Shown here: positions 28,974 through 36,569 of the stretch, in pieces
How the letters are laid out: the number at the start of each line of letters is the position of its first letter
How positions within the stretch are numbered: the stretch's first letter is position 1
DNA from: Mycolicibacterium phlei
GTDB taxonomy: Bacteria; Actinomycetota; Actinomycetes; Mycobacteriales; Mycobacteriaceae
Direction: 5' to 3'
NCBI RefSeq assembly: GCF_001583415.1
Contig: NZ_CP014475.1
Location: 2,604,001 to 2,668,000, forward strand
Length of the DNA stretch: 64,000 nt
Notes under the pieces: model-generated
What the model saw: only the letters and a program-made list of their open reading frames with translations
What the model was told of the DNA's origin: nothing
Database searches by the model: none
Translations under genes and position numbers: made by a program

Positions 28974-30482
28974 ATGCACGAGCACACCGTCCGCGCAACG
29001 ATCGCGTCCGGCACGATCGAGGGGTTCACCCGTGACGGCGTGAACCGGTTCCGTGCCATCCCGTACGCCCGCCCGCCGGTGGGCGCCCTGCGGTTGCGCG
29101 CACCCGAGCCGGTGCGGCCCTGGCGCGGGGTGCGTTACTGCCACGGCCACGGCAACTGCGCACCGCAGCAACGGATGTACACCCTCATCGGCCCCGGCAG
29201 GTTCCAGCCGATGAGCGAGGACTGCCTGACGCTCAACGTCGTCGCCCCCGAGCAGCCGCCGCAGGCGCCGCTGCCGGTGATGGTGTTCATCCACGGCGGC
29301 GGCTACTTCATGGGCAGCTCGGCCACCCCGATCTACGACGGCGCCTCGCTGGCCCGCAACGGCTGTGTGTACGTGTCGGTGAACTACCGGCTCGGCGCGC
29401 TGGGGTGTCTGGACCTGTCGTCGCTGTCCACGCAGCGGCACACCTTCGAGGACAACCTGTATCTGCGTGACCTGGTGATGGCGTTGCAGTGGGTCCGCGA
29501 CAACATCGCGGTGTTCGGCGGCGACCCCGACAACGTCACGATCTTCGGGGAGAGCGCCGGTGCACACGCCGTCGCCACGTTGCTCGCTGTTCCCGCCGCC
29601 AAAGGTCTTTTCGCACATGCGATCTCGGAGAGCCCGGCGGCTGGCATGGTGCGTACCAAGGAGACGGCGCGTCAGTACGCGGCACGGTTCGCCGAACTGC
29701 TGGGCGCCGACGAGGACACCGCCGCCGACGCGATCATGGCCGCCCGGCCCGCCGATCTGGTGGTCGCCTTCGAGAAGCTGATCCGTCAGGGTCAGCGTGA
29801 GATGCTCGGCGCGTTCGCCGCCGGGCCGACCGCCGGCACCGACTATCTGCCGCTGGACCCGGTCGAGGCGATGCGCACCGGACACGCACACCCGGTGCCG
29901 TTGATCGTCGGCACCAACGCGGAGGAGGCCCGGCTGTTCGGGCGCTGGCTCAAGCTGCTGCCGATGAACGAGCCCATGATCGAGCGACTGCTCGCCGACG
30001 CCGAACCCGAAGTGCGCGAACGGATCCGGGCGGCATACCCGGGCTACCCGAACCAGCGGGCCTGTATGCAGTTCGGCGGCGACTTCGCGTTCGGGGCGGC
30101 GGCGTGGCAGATCGCCGAGGCGCACAGCACGCACGCCCCGACCTACCTGTACCGCTTCGACTACGCACCCAAGACGCTGCACTGGTCCGGTCTGGGGGCC
30201 ACCCACGCCACCGAGCTGCTGGCGGTGTTCGACGTGTACCGCAGCGGTGTCGGCCGACTGCTCACCGCGGTGGGGGACCGGCGCGACGCGCTGCGGGTCA
30301 GCGACGACATCCAGGGTCGGTGGCGCGAGTTCGCGCGTACCGGGGTGCCGGGCGCGGACTGGCCCGCGTACACCAGTGCGCAGCGCGCCGTGCGGGTGTT
30401 CGACCGCCGCCCGCGCGTCGAGTACGACCCCGACGGGCCGCGCCGCGAGGTCTGGCAGAGCTTCACGCTGGCCGCGGGCTGA
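28974..30482 (+). CDS. Type B carboxylesterase
   Basis: 502 residues from ATG 28974. Alpha/beta-hydrolase of the carboxylesterase type B family: oxyanion hole MVFIHGGGYFMG, nucleophile elbow FGESAGAHAVATL with the catalytic Ser, an acid residue near VGTNAEEARLFGRW, and the catalytic His in SGLGATHATELLAVF. No signal peptide, so cytoplasmic. Hydrolyses an ester or carbamate of unknown identity. It diverges from the lipoprotein gene. Confidence 0.9.
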   Translation: MHEHTVRATIASGTIEGFTRDGVNRFRAIPYARPPVGALRLRAPEPVRPWRGVRYCHGHGNCAPQQRMYTLIGPGRFQPMSEDCLTLNVVAPEQPPQAPLPVMVFIHGGGYFMGSSATPIYDGASLARNGCVYVSVNYRLGALGCLDLSSLSTQRHTFEDNLYLRDLVMALQWVRDNIAVFGGDPDNVTIFGESAGAHAVATLLAVPAAKGLFAHAISESPAAGMVRTKETARQYAARFAELLGADEDTAADAIMAARPADLVVAFEKLIRQGQREMLGAFAAGPTAGTDYLPLDPVEAMRTGHAHPVPLIVGTNAEEARLFGRWLKLLPMNEPMIERLLADAEPEVRERIRAAYPGYPNQRACMQFGGDFAFGAAAWQIAEAHSTHAPTYLYRFDYAPKTLHWSGLGATHATELLAVFDVYRSGVGRLLTAVGDRRDALRVSDDIQGRWREFARTGVPGADWPAYTSAQRAVRVFDRRPRVEYDPDGPRREVWQSFTLAAG

Positions 30483-30576
30483 ATGTGACTGTCCCACCTG
30501 GTGGCTCACCCCCGTGTCGGAGGTCACACCGGGATCGGTAGATTCGGGGCACATTCGAGTCACAAGGAGGTGACTG

Positions 30577-32526
30577 GTGCACACCACCAGCGTCGTCGAG
30601 GGTCCCGCTGATCTGACCGTCGAGTGGTTGAGCTCGGTGCTCGGATCCGAGGTCGCGGAGTTCTCCCACGAGCGCATCGGGACCGGCCAGATGAGCGACT
30701 GCTACCGGCTGACCCTGCGCTACGCCGACGGGAGTTCGGGGCCGGCGTCGGTGGTGCTCAAGGTCGCCGCGACCGATCCGGCCAGCAGGCAGACCGGCCT
30801 GGCACTGGGCCTCTACGAACGCGAGGTGCGCTTCTACACCGACGTGGCGCCGCGCATCAGCGGTCCGGTCGCCCCGTGCCACTCGGCGGCGTTCGACGGC
30901 GAGTCCGGCGCCTTCCACCTGCTGCTCGGCGACGCCGCACCGGCCGTCGTCGGCGACGAGATCCGCGGAACCACAGTCGAAAACGCGATGCTGGCGCTGG
31001 CCGAACTGGGCCGGGTGCACGGTCCGCTGCTGGGCGATCCCGAGGCGGCGGCGGCCGACTGGCTCAACCGGGAGGCGCCGATCAACCAGGCCCTGCTCGG
31101 CCAGCTGTACGCGGGTTTCGTCGAGCGCTACCGCGACCAGATCGCCCCCGAGCACCGCCTGGTGTGCGAACGCCTGCTCCCGGTGTTCGACGAGTACCTG
31201 GCCGCCGAGGCCGCCGACGACCGGATCAAGGGTCTGGTGCACGGCGACTACCGGCTGGACAACATGCTTTTCGGCCAGGAGGGTGCCGACCGTGCGCTGA
31301 CGGTGGTGGACTGGCAGACGGTCACCTGGGGTCCGGCGCTGACCGATGTCGCGTACTTCCTGGGCTGCGCGCTGCCGTCGGAGGCGCGCCGCGAACACTA
31401 TGCGGCGCTGCTGGAGTCGTATCACCGCGCGCTGGGCCCGGACTCGCCGCTGAGCCTCGACGACGTGCGCGAGGGGGTGCGCAGGCAGAGCTTCTTCGGG
31501 GTGGTGATGGCGGTGGTGTCGTCAATGCTCGTCGAGCAGACCGAGCGCGGCGACGAGATGTTCATGACCATGCTGCGACGGCACTGTCAGCACGTGCTCG
31601 ACGTCGACGCGCTCGCGATCCTGCCCGAACCGTCGGTGGCAGAACCGCTCACGCCGGCCGCCGAGGACGAGGGTTCCCATCCGGCCGGCGACGAGGAGCT
31701 CTGGAACGAAAGTTGGTACGTCGACTTCGTCGACCCGCAGCAGAAGGTCGGCGGCTGGGTGCGGCTCGGCCAGTACCCGAACCTGGGCACCACATGGGTG
31801 AACGGGCTGGTGTGCGGGCCCGACATTCCGACCTACGCGCTCAACGACTTCGAGGGCACCCAGGCCATCGAGCTGTCGATGGACGCGACCGAACCGCTGC
31901 GCACCTACCGGGTGACCATGCGCGGGCGCGGGCAGGCCTACGACGACCCGGCGGCCCTGCTGCGCGACGAGACCGGCAGGCCGGTCGACATGACGATCGA
32001 CATGGTGTGGATGACGGTCGGTGTGCCGTACCTGTACCGGATCGCCTCGCGCTACGAGATCCCGTGCACGGTGTCGGGCACCGTGACCGTCGACGGCCGC
32101 GAGTTCTCCTTCACCGACGTGCCGGGCCAGCGTGACCACTCCTGGGGTGTGCGCGACTGGTGGTCGATGGAATGGGTGTGGAGCGCACTGCATCTCGACG
32201 ACGGCACCCGTCTGCACGGCGTCGACCTGCGTATCCCCGGCGTGCCGCCGATGGGCGTCGGCTACATCCAGCCGCCGGGAGTGCCGCTGATCGAGCTGCC
32301 GACGGTGAGCGCGCAGGAGACGTTCGCCGACAATGGATTACCGGTTCAGACGATAATCACGCTCGGTGACGTGGTCGCGACCGTCGACGCGGTGGGCCAC
32401 GCCCCGGTGCTGCTGCGCTCGCGGGACGGCCGGATCAGCCAGTTCCCGCGCGCCTGGGTGACGGTCACGACGGCCGACGGACGCGACGGCGCCGGCTGGG
32501 TCGAATGGAACCGTAACCAGACCTGA
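30577..32526 (+). CDS. Fusion of APH-like kinase and DUF7064/7065-like domain
   Basis: 649 residues from GTG 30577 with AAGGAGG upstream. Residues about 1-350 are an aminoglycoside-phosphotransferase/ecdysteroid-kinase-like fold: catalytic loop HGDYRLDNMLF near residue 224 and metal-site VVDWQTVTWG near 244. After a Pro/Glu linker, residues about 373-649 are a beta-rich domain with YALNDFEGTQAIELSMD and PGQRDHSWGVRDWWSMEW, resembling the hydroxysteroid/AttH-like domains (DUF7064/7065) common beside such kinases in mycobacteria. It may phosphorylate and then process a small hydrophobic alcohol; that is speculation. Both halves appear intact. Confidence 0.8.
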   Translation: MHTTSVVEGPADLTVEWLSSVLGSEVAEFSHERIGTGQMSDCYRLTLRYADGSSGPASVVLKVAATDPASRQTGLALGLYEREVRFYTDVAPRISGPVAPCHSAAFDGESGAFHLLLGDAAPAVVGDEIRGTTVENAMLALAELGRVHGPLLGDPEAAAADWLNREAPINQALLGQLYAGFVERYRDQIAPEHRLVCERLLPVFDEYLAAEAADDRIKGLVHGDYRLDNMLFGQEGADRALTVVDWQTVTWGPALTDVAYFLGCALPSEARREHYAALLESYHRALGPDSPLSLDDVREGVRRQSFFGVVMAVVSSMLVEQTERGDEMFMTMLRRHCQHVLDVDALAILPEPSVAEPLTPAAEDEGSHPAGDEELWNESWYVDFVDPQQKVGGWVRLGQYPNLGTTWVNGLVCGPDIPTYALNDFEGTQAIELSMDATEPLRTYRVTMRGRGQAYDDPAALLRDETGRPVDMTIDMVWMTVGVPYLYRIASRYEIPCTVSGTVTVDGREFSFTDVPGQRDHSWGVRDWWSMEWVWSALHLDDGTRLHGVDLRIPGVPPMGVGYIQPPGVPLIELPTVSAQETFADNGLPVQTIITLGDVVATVDAVGHAPVLLRSRDGRISQFPRAWVTVTTADGRDGAGWVEWNRNQT

Positions 32527-32562
32527 CCTTCCCCCTGTCCGCGAGCGTGCATTGCTCCTATG

Positions 32563-33612
32563 TCAAGCTGCGGCTTGGTGGGGGTTGTGGGTGGCGTGGT
32601 CGAGGTGTAGGCGGGTGTAGACGACGCGTGAGAGTTGGCGTTTGAGGCAGCGTAGGGCTTCTTTGGGGGTTTTGCCTTCGGTGAGGCGGCGTCGGTAGTA
32701 GCGGGCTCCGTCGCTGTCGGGCAGTCGTAGTTGGGTGATCGCGATGCGGTGCAGGGCGGCGTTGAGTTGTCGGTTACCGCTGCGGTTGAGCCGGACCCGG
32801 CCGCTGGTGCTGCCTGACCACACCGGGATCGGGGCGGTGCCGTTATGGCAGGAAAACGCCGCCTCACTGCGGAAGCGGTGCACTCCGGCGGTCTCGGCGA
32901 CGATCTTGGCGGCGGTCAGTTCCCCACAGCCGGGCAGGGCCAACAAATTCGGCGCCAGCGCCTGTACGCGCTGACCGATGCGTTCAGCCAACTCCGTAAT
33001 GCGTTCGTTGAGTCCGATGATGTCGGCCAGTTCCTCGCGGGCGATCTCGGCAAGCACCCCGGGCTGGCCGGCCAGCCAATCGGCCAGCCGGGCACACACA
33101 CCGGCGCGGTGCAGCGAGCTCAGACCGGCCTCCACAGCGGGGTCGAGTTCGTGGATGCGTTGACGCAACCGGTTGATGGTGGCCGTACGCATCGCCACCA
33201 GGTCCTCACGGCGATCCACCAGCAGTTTCAGATCACGGGAGGCCTGATCGTGGGCGGCGATCGGCAGATCCGGATGCCGCAACACCGCCCGGGCCACCGC
33301 CAACGCATCAATGGGATCGGACTTACCGCGAGTGCGCCCACCGGCGCGGGCCTGCGCCATCAACTTGGGAGCCACCCGCACCACACGCTGACCGGCGCCC
33401 AGCAGATCGGTCTCCAGCCGCGCGGACAGGTTGCGGCAATCCTCGATCCCCCACACCACCTCGGCGCCGAACCGCTCACGAACCCACCGGATCACCTGCA
33501 GATGACCCGCGCTCGTAGCAGGCACGGTTTTCTGGGCGAGTTTGCGGCCGACCTCGTCAACAACGACAAAGGTGTGGCTGCGCTTGTGCACATCGGTTCC
33601 GATGACCACCAT
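32563..33612 (-). CDS. IS110-family transposase (DEDD recombinase)
   Basis: 349 residues. The RuvC-like DEDD site is visible: Asp in VVIGTDVHKRSH, Glu in VVWGIEDCRN, and two Asp in GKSDPIDALAVARA. The C-terminal Transposase_20 domain has LLALPGCGELTAAKI and GSTSGRVRLNRSGNRQLN, with the serine region thought to act in strand transfer. ATG 33612 is preceded by AGAAGG; a longer frame to 33669 would run into the non-coding guide region. The gene is full length without frameshift, so the element may be active. Confidence 0.93.
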   Translation of the reverse strand: MVVIGTDVHKRSHTFVVVDEVGRKLAQKTVPATSAGHLQVIRWVRERFGAEVVWGIEDCRNLSARLETDLLGAGQRVVRVAPKLMAQARAGGRTRGKSDPIDALAVARAVLRHPDLPIAAHDQASRDLKLLVDRREDLVAMRTATINRLRQRIHELDPAVEAGLSSLHRAGVCARLADWLAGQPGVLAEIAREELADIIGLNERITELAERIGQRVQALAPNLLALPGCGELTAAKIVAETAGVHRFRSEAAFSCHNGTAPIPVWSGSTSGRVRLNRSGNRQLNAALHRIAITQLRLPDSDGARYYRRRLTEGKTPKEALRCLKRQLSRVVYTRLHLDHATHNPHQAAA

Positions 33613-33839
33613 GGACACTGCCTTCTTTCCTTCATGGATGGGTAGAAGGTCGGGCCGGCCGGCGGACACATCTCAGTCGGGGGCGGTGCCACGCTCCTAT
33701 CAAGTCACGCCGGCCGGTCCTTCCCACCCGGTGCCGGCACAACGCACGAAAGCCATCACAGGACAGTGTCTGTAAGAGCCAGACACCAGGCGAGAAGAAC
33801 CCAACCACCGCACCGCGGCACCCTCAACCCTGACACTGA
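33613..33839 (-). ncRNA. Candidate bridge RNA of the IS110 element
   Basis: Non-coding stretch upstream of the transposase, where IS110 elements encode their bispecific guide RNA. Read on the transposase strand, ACAGACAC (33773-33766) equals the target left side in repeats R1/R2; CGTGCG (33748-33743) is complementary to the target across the junction; ATAGGAGC (33700-33693) equals the element's own right end; ACTGAG (33677-33672) is complementary to its left end. The order target loop then donor loop, and spacers of 17 and 15 bases, fit the known design. A GTGTCTG/CAGACAC hairpin is at 33766-33786. RNA limits are unknown. Confidence 0.6.
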
Positions 33840-33896
33840 GTGTTTGTACACGACACGCCGCAGAATTCCCGGCATTTGCGCACGCTCGCCAGCGGC

Positions 33897-34223
33897 TCAG
33901 CGGGGCGCGTACATGATGAGCCCGACGCCGAGCAGGCAGATGGCCGCGCCCGCGATGTCCCAGCGGTCGGGCCGGAAGCCGTCGGCGACCATGCCCCACA
34001 CCAGCGAGCCGGCGATGAACACGCCGCCGTAGGCCGCCAGCACGCGGCCGAAGTGCGCGTCGGGCTGGAAGGCCGCGACGAAACCGTAGGCGCCCAGCGC
34101 CATGACGCCCGCCCCGACCCATAACCAGCCGCGGTGCTCGCGCACGCCCTGCCACACCAGCCAGGCGCCGCCGATCTCGAGGACGGCGGCCAACACGAAC
34201 AACAGGGCCGACTTGAGCACCAT
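33897..34223 (-). CDS. YnfA/UPF0060 family membrane protein
   Basis: 108 residues from ATG 34223 (a GTG one codon earlier is possible). Four hydrophobic helices; starts [20 protein letters not shown] and contains [20 protein letters not shown] and [14 protein letters not shown], the hallmark order of YnfA proteins, distant relatives of small multidrug resistance transporters. Role in efflux is suspected in other bacteria. It is bracketed by repeat copy R3 at its stop codon and R4 15 bases before its start. Confidence 0.9.
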   Translation of the reverse strand: MVLKSALLFVLAAVLEIGGAWLVWQGVREHRGWLWVGAGVMALGAYGFVAAFQPDAHFGRVLAAYGGVFIAGSLVWGMVADGFRPDRWDIAGAAICLLGVGLIMYAPR

Positions 34224-34238
34224 CACGCCCCACAGCCT

Positions 34239-34302
34239 GCCGCGAACGTGCGCAAATGCAGGAAATTCCGCGGCGTGTCGTGTTCAGACGCGCACGCTCG
34301 CG
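34239..34302 (-). repeat. Dispersed palindromic repeat, copy R4 (inverted)
   Basis: Reverse orientation relative to R1 and R3. On the complementary strand it reads GCGCGAGCGTGCGCGTCTGA at one end and GCATTTGCGCACGTTCGCGG at the other, with the shared core ACACGACACGCCGCGGAAT. It lies between the ynfA-like gene and the SalK-like gene. Confidence 0.78.
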
Positions 34303-34319
34303 CATTGATGTTGATGGGG

Positions 34320-35198
34320 CTACAGGTGGGCGCTGTCGTCGTCGAGGTCGTCGCGGCTCAGACCCATCGGGGTGGCGGTGGGCAGGTCGCCGGCGGCGAC
34401 CACGGTGCGGGTGATCGGCGTCAGCGCCCGGAACAGCGCCTCGACCTCGGCGTCGTCCAGCGCGTCGAGCGCACTGAGCGCCAGCCGGTCGGTCTCGTCC
34501 TCGATGCGCTGTTTGAGCTCCCGGCCCGCGCCGGTGAGCTCGTCGCCGTCGAGCAGTCCGCGCTCGGCGAGCCGGTCCTGGTAGAAGCGCCACTGCTCGT
34601 CGTCATAGTCGCGGCTGCGCATGATCATCTCCTTGGGCACCCGGCCCGCGGCGGCGTGCAGCAGGTTGCACTCGCGCCCGGAGATCCCGTGTGACACCAG
34701 CACCGCGATGTGGCCGTCGCCGCGTTGTTCGCGCAGCAGCGTGGTGGCGTGCCACAGCCGGGCCAGGGGTTCGTCGGGCCAGGTCAGCGCGGCGTTGGCG
34801 GCGGCCAGCGGACGACCGTCCAGCGGTGCACTGCGGGCGGCCTTCTCCGCCAGGTCGGCGGCGGTGCGGACATCGTCGTCGCCGAGGCCGTAGCGGCGCA
34901 GCGCGGCGACCGCGGACTCCATCCGCACCCGCAGCGCCTCGGCAGGCGGCGCGACCTCCCACGCGGCCGCCAGTGAGTTGGCCACCCGTTCCGGGGTGAA
35001 GTTGTAGAACGTGGCGGTCACCACCTGCGGCGGCACCACACCGAACGGTGCCGAACGGGCCGCGAAGTAGCCCATCCAGAATCCCCGGTATCCGAGTTCA
35101 TCGAGCGCGGTGCGGGACTCCGGCGAGAAGTAGGTGACGGCGTGCACCGGTTCGAAGCGGTCGAAGAACCGGCGGGCGAGGTTGAGGTCTCTGGTCAC
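34320..35198 (-). CDS. SCO6745/SalK-like family protein
   Basis: 292 residues, GTG start. Helical protein beginning LARRFFDRFEPVHAVTYFSP, followed by GFWMGYFAARSAPFG and FYNFTPERVANSLAAAWEVA, and a later VLVSHGISGRECNLLHAAAG. This matches the actinobacterial SCO6745/SalK family, thought to include MarR-like helical folds but without a known activity. It follows the GntR regulator gene by 9 bases on the same strand, so both are probably on one transcript. Confidence 0.78.
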   Translation of the reverse strand: MTRDLNLARRFFDRFEPVHAVTYFSPESRTALDELGYRGFWMGYFAARSAPFGVVPPQVVTATFYNFTPERVANSLAAAWEVAPPAEALRVRMESAVAALRRYGLGDDDVRTAADLAEKAARSAPLDGRPLAAANAALTWPDEPLARLWHATTLLREQRGDGHIAVLVSHGISGRECNLLHAAAGRVPKEMIMRSRDYDDEQWRFYQDRLAERGLLDGDELTGAGRELKQRIEDETDRLALSALDALDDAEVEALFRALTPITRTVVAAGDLPTATPMGLSRDDLDDDSAHL

Positions 35199-35207
35199 CT
35201 TTCGCAG

Positions 35208-35939
35208 TTAACCACCGCGAGTCGGTCGACCAGCATTGTCCTCGGCCACAGCCGAAGTCGCCTCGTCGATGATCGCGCGCATGGCGCGTTCGGCGGCCTG
35301 CTCGTCGCGGTTGCGGATCGCGCGGGCGACCTCGTCGTGCAGGTCGATGGCGGCCGGGTTGGGCCGGGTGGGCATCATGCCGTGGTGCGTGCGCCCGGCC
35401 AGCACCTCGGCGACGACGCCGTTGAGCGCGCGGAACATCTCGTTGCCGCTGGCCTCCAGCAGGGTGCGGTGAAAGAGCTTGTCGGCCTCCAGATACGCCT
35501 CCAGCGCGCCGGTACGCCCGTGCACCACCATGTCCGAGACCGCGGCGGCCATCACCCGGCACTGGTCGGGGGTGGCCCGGCGGGCGGCCAGGGCGGCGGC
35601 GGCGGGTTCGAAGCCGCGCCGCAGCTCCGACAGCGAGACGAGTTGGGCGGCGCGGTCCCCGGATTCCAACCGCCAGCGAATCACGCGGGGGTCGAACACA
35701 TTCCAGGCGGTGGCGGGCTGCACGGTCAGGCCGACGCGGCGGCGCGACTCGAGCATGCCCATCGACTCGAGCACGCGGACGACCTCGCGGACCACGCTGC
35801 GTGACAGGCCGTGCTCGGCGCAGATCCCGTCGAGGGTGAGGACCTCACCCGCGGGGTAGCGCCCGGACACGATCGCGGTGCCCAGCGCCGTCAGCAGACT
35901 CTCGTGCAGCGCACTTTTGGTCGGAGACGCCACCGACAC
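35208..35939 (-). CDS. GntR-family (FadR/FCD) regulator, probable gluconate repressor
   Basis: 243 residues. N-terminal winged helix-turn-helix (TLDGICAEHGLSRSVVREVVRVLESMG) and C-terminal FCD ligand domain (about 95-230; the metal-site Asp/His include LEADKLFHRTLLEASGN and LHDEVARAI). It diverges from gluconate kinase and permease genes across about 117 bases with two palindromes, the usual place for a gluconate-responsive repressor. GTG 35939 is the reported start; its ribosome site is weak. Confidence 0.86.
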   Translation of the reverse strand: MSVASPTKSALHESLLTALGTAIVSGRYPAGEVLTLDGICAEHGLSRSVVREVVRVLESMGMLESRRRVGLTVQPATAWNVFDPRVIRWRLESGDRAAQLVSLSELRRGFEPAAAALAARRATPDQCRVMAAAVSDMVVHGRTGALEAYLEADKLFHRTLLEASGNEMFRALNGVVAEVLAGRTHHGMMPTRPNPAAIDLHDEVARAIRNRDEQAAERAMRAIIDEATSAVAEDNAGRPTRGG

Positions 35940-35970
35940 ATCCTGTCATAGCTTTGCTGGGCGATAAAAA

Positions 35971-36007
35971 ACCATATGTAATGGTGACCTTCTTGAAATC
36001 ATATGAT
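35971..36007. promoter_or_regulatory. Candidate operators in the gluconate intergenic region
   Basis: Two palindromes 12 bases apart: ACCAT-N5-ATGGT at 35971-35985 and the perfect ATCATATGAT at 35998-36007. Both share CATATG and are AT-rich against the GC-rich surroundings. They lie between the divergent GntR regulator and gluconate kinase and are the best candidates for its binding sites. Confidence 0.55.
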
Positions 36008-36056
36008 GTTTGAGTCATGCTGTGTGATGTCAGCCACAGATGGGTAGGTGGAAGAG

Positions 36057-36548
36057 ATGGCGTCTCCGATCGTCGTCATGGGCGTGTCCGGGTCCGGGAA
36101 GTCGACCGTCGGCGCCGCCCTGGCGCAGCGGCTGCGGGTTCCGTTCGCCGACGCCGACGACTTCCACCCGCCGGCCAACATCGCGAAGATGACCGCGGGC
36201 GAGGCGCTCAACGACGACGACCGCTATCCGTGGTTGGAGGCGATCGGGGAGTGGCTGGCCGAGCACTGCGGCGACGGCGGCGTGATGAGCTGCTCGGCGC
36301 TCAAGCGCAGGTACCGTGACCAGCTCCGTCAGCACTGTCCCGGAACAGAGTTCCTGCATCTGCGCGGCACCCCGGAGGTGATCGGTCGCCGTCAGGCCAG
36401 CCGACCCGGGCACTTCATGCCGGCCTCGCTGCTGGCCTCGCAGTTCGACACGCTCGAACCGCTGGAGCCTGACGAGCACGGCATCGCCATCGACGTGGAC
36501 CGCAGCATCGACGCCATCATCGAAACCTACGTCGCGGCAAGGCAATAG
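36057..36548 (+). CDS. gntK: Gluconokinase
   Basis: 163 residues from ATG 36057 (GTG 36048 is an alternative; AGGTGG lies before the ATG). P-loop MGVSGSGKSTVGAALAQRL, then FADADDFHPPANIAKM and SCSALKRRYRDQLR, the classical GntK blocks. It phosphorylates D-gluconate to 6-phosphogluconate for the pentose phosphate route. The gluconate permease gene follows 21 bases later. Confidence 0.95.
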   Translation: MASPIVVMGVSGSGKSTVGAALAQRLRVPFADADDFHPPANIAKMTAGEALNDDDRYPWLEAIGEWLAEHCGDGGVMSCSALKRRYRDQLRQHCPGTEFLHLRGTPEVIGRRQASRPGHFMPASLLASQFDTLEPLEPDEHGIAIDVDRSIDAIIETYVAARQ

Positions 36549-36569
36549 CGACCGATCCTCGGAGGTCAC

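Larger units (their letters stand above)
32551..33839 (-). mobile_element. IS110-family insertion sequence
   Basis: Boundaries were set by comparing the interrupted repeat with intact copies. One transposase gene reads leftward and ends only 12 bases from the element's end; 227 non-coding bases precede it. That asymmetry, and the lack of terminal inverted repeats or an obvious duplication, fit the IS110 group rather than the IS1111 group. Such elements move through a circular form. The exact edge bases could shift by one or two. Confidence 0.85.
32539..33895 (+). repeat. Dispersed palindromic repeat, copy R3, split by the IS110 element
   Basis: The left piece CCGCGAGCGTGC (32539-32550) and the right piece starting GTGTTTGTACACGACACG (33840-33895) join to give one complete repeat unit in the same orientation as copy R1. 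The 1289 bases between them are the insertion sequence. The join shows no clear target duplication. Confidence 0.8.

Noticed and set aside
33613..33669. Transposase start at 33669 giving 368 residues
   Set aside because: The extra residues are not family-like and lie in the guide region; ATG 33612 has a good ribosome site and directly precedes the IGTDVHK motif.
32551..33839. Target-site duplication at the IS110 ends
   Set aside because: Comparison with intact repeats leaves no duplicated dinucleotide; at most a single T could be shared, which cannot be distinguished from chance.
33700..34593. 297-codon frame over the IS end and ynfA-like gene
   Set aside because: Arg/Ala-rich shadow frame crossing an element boundary and the real ynfA-like gene on the same strand in another phase.
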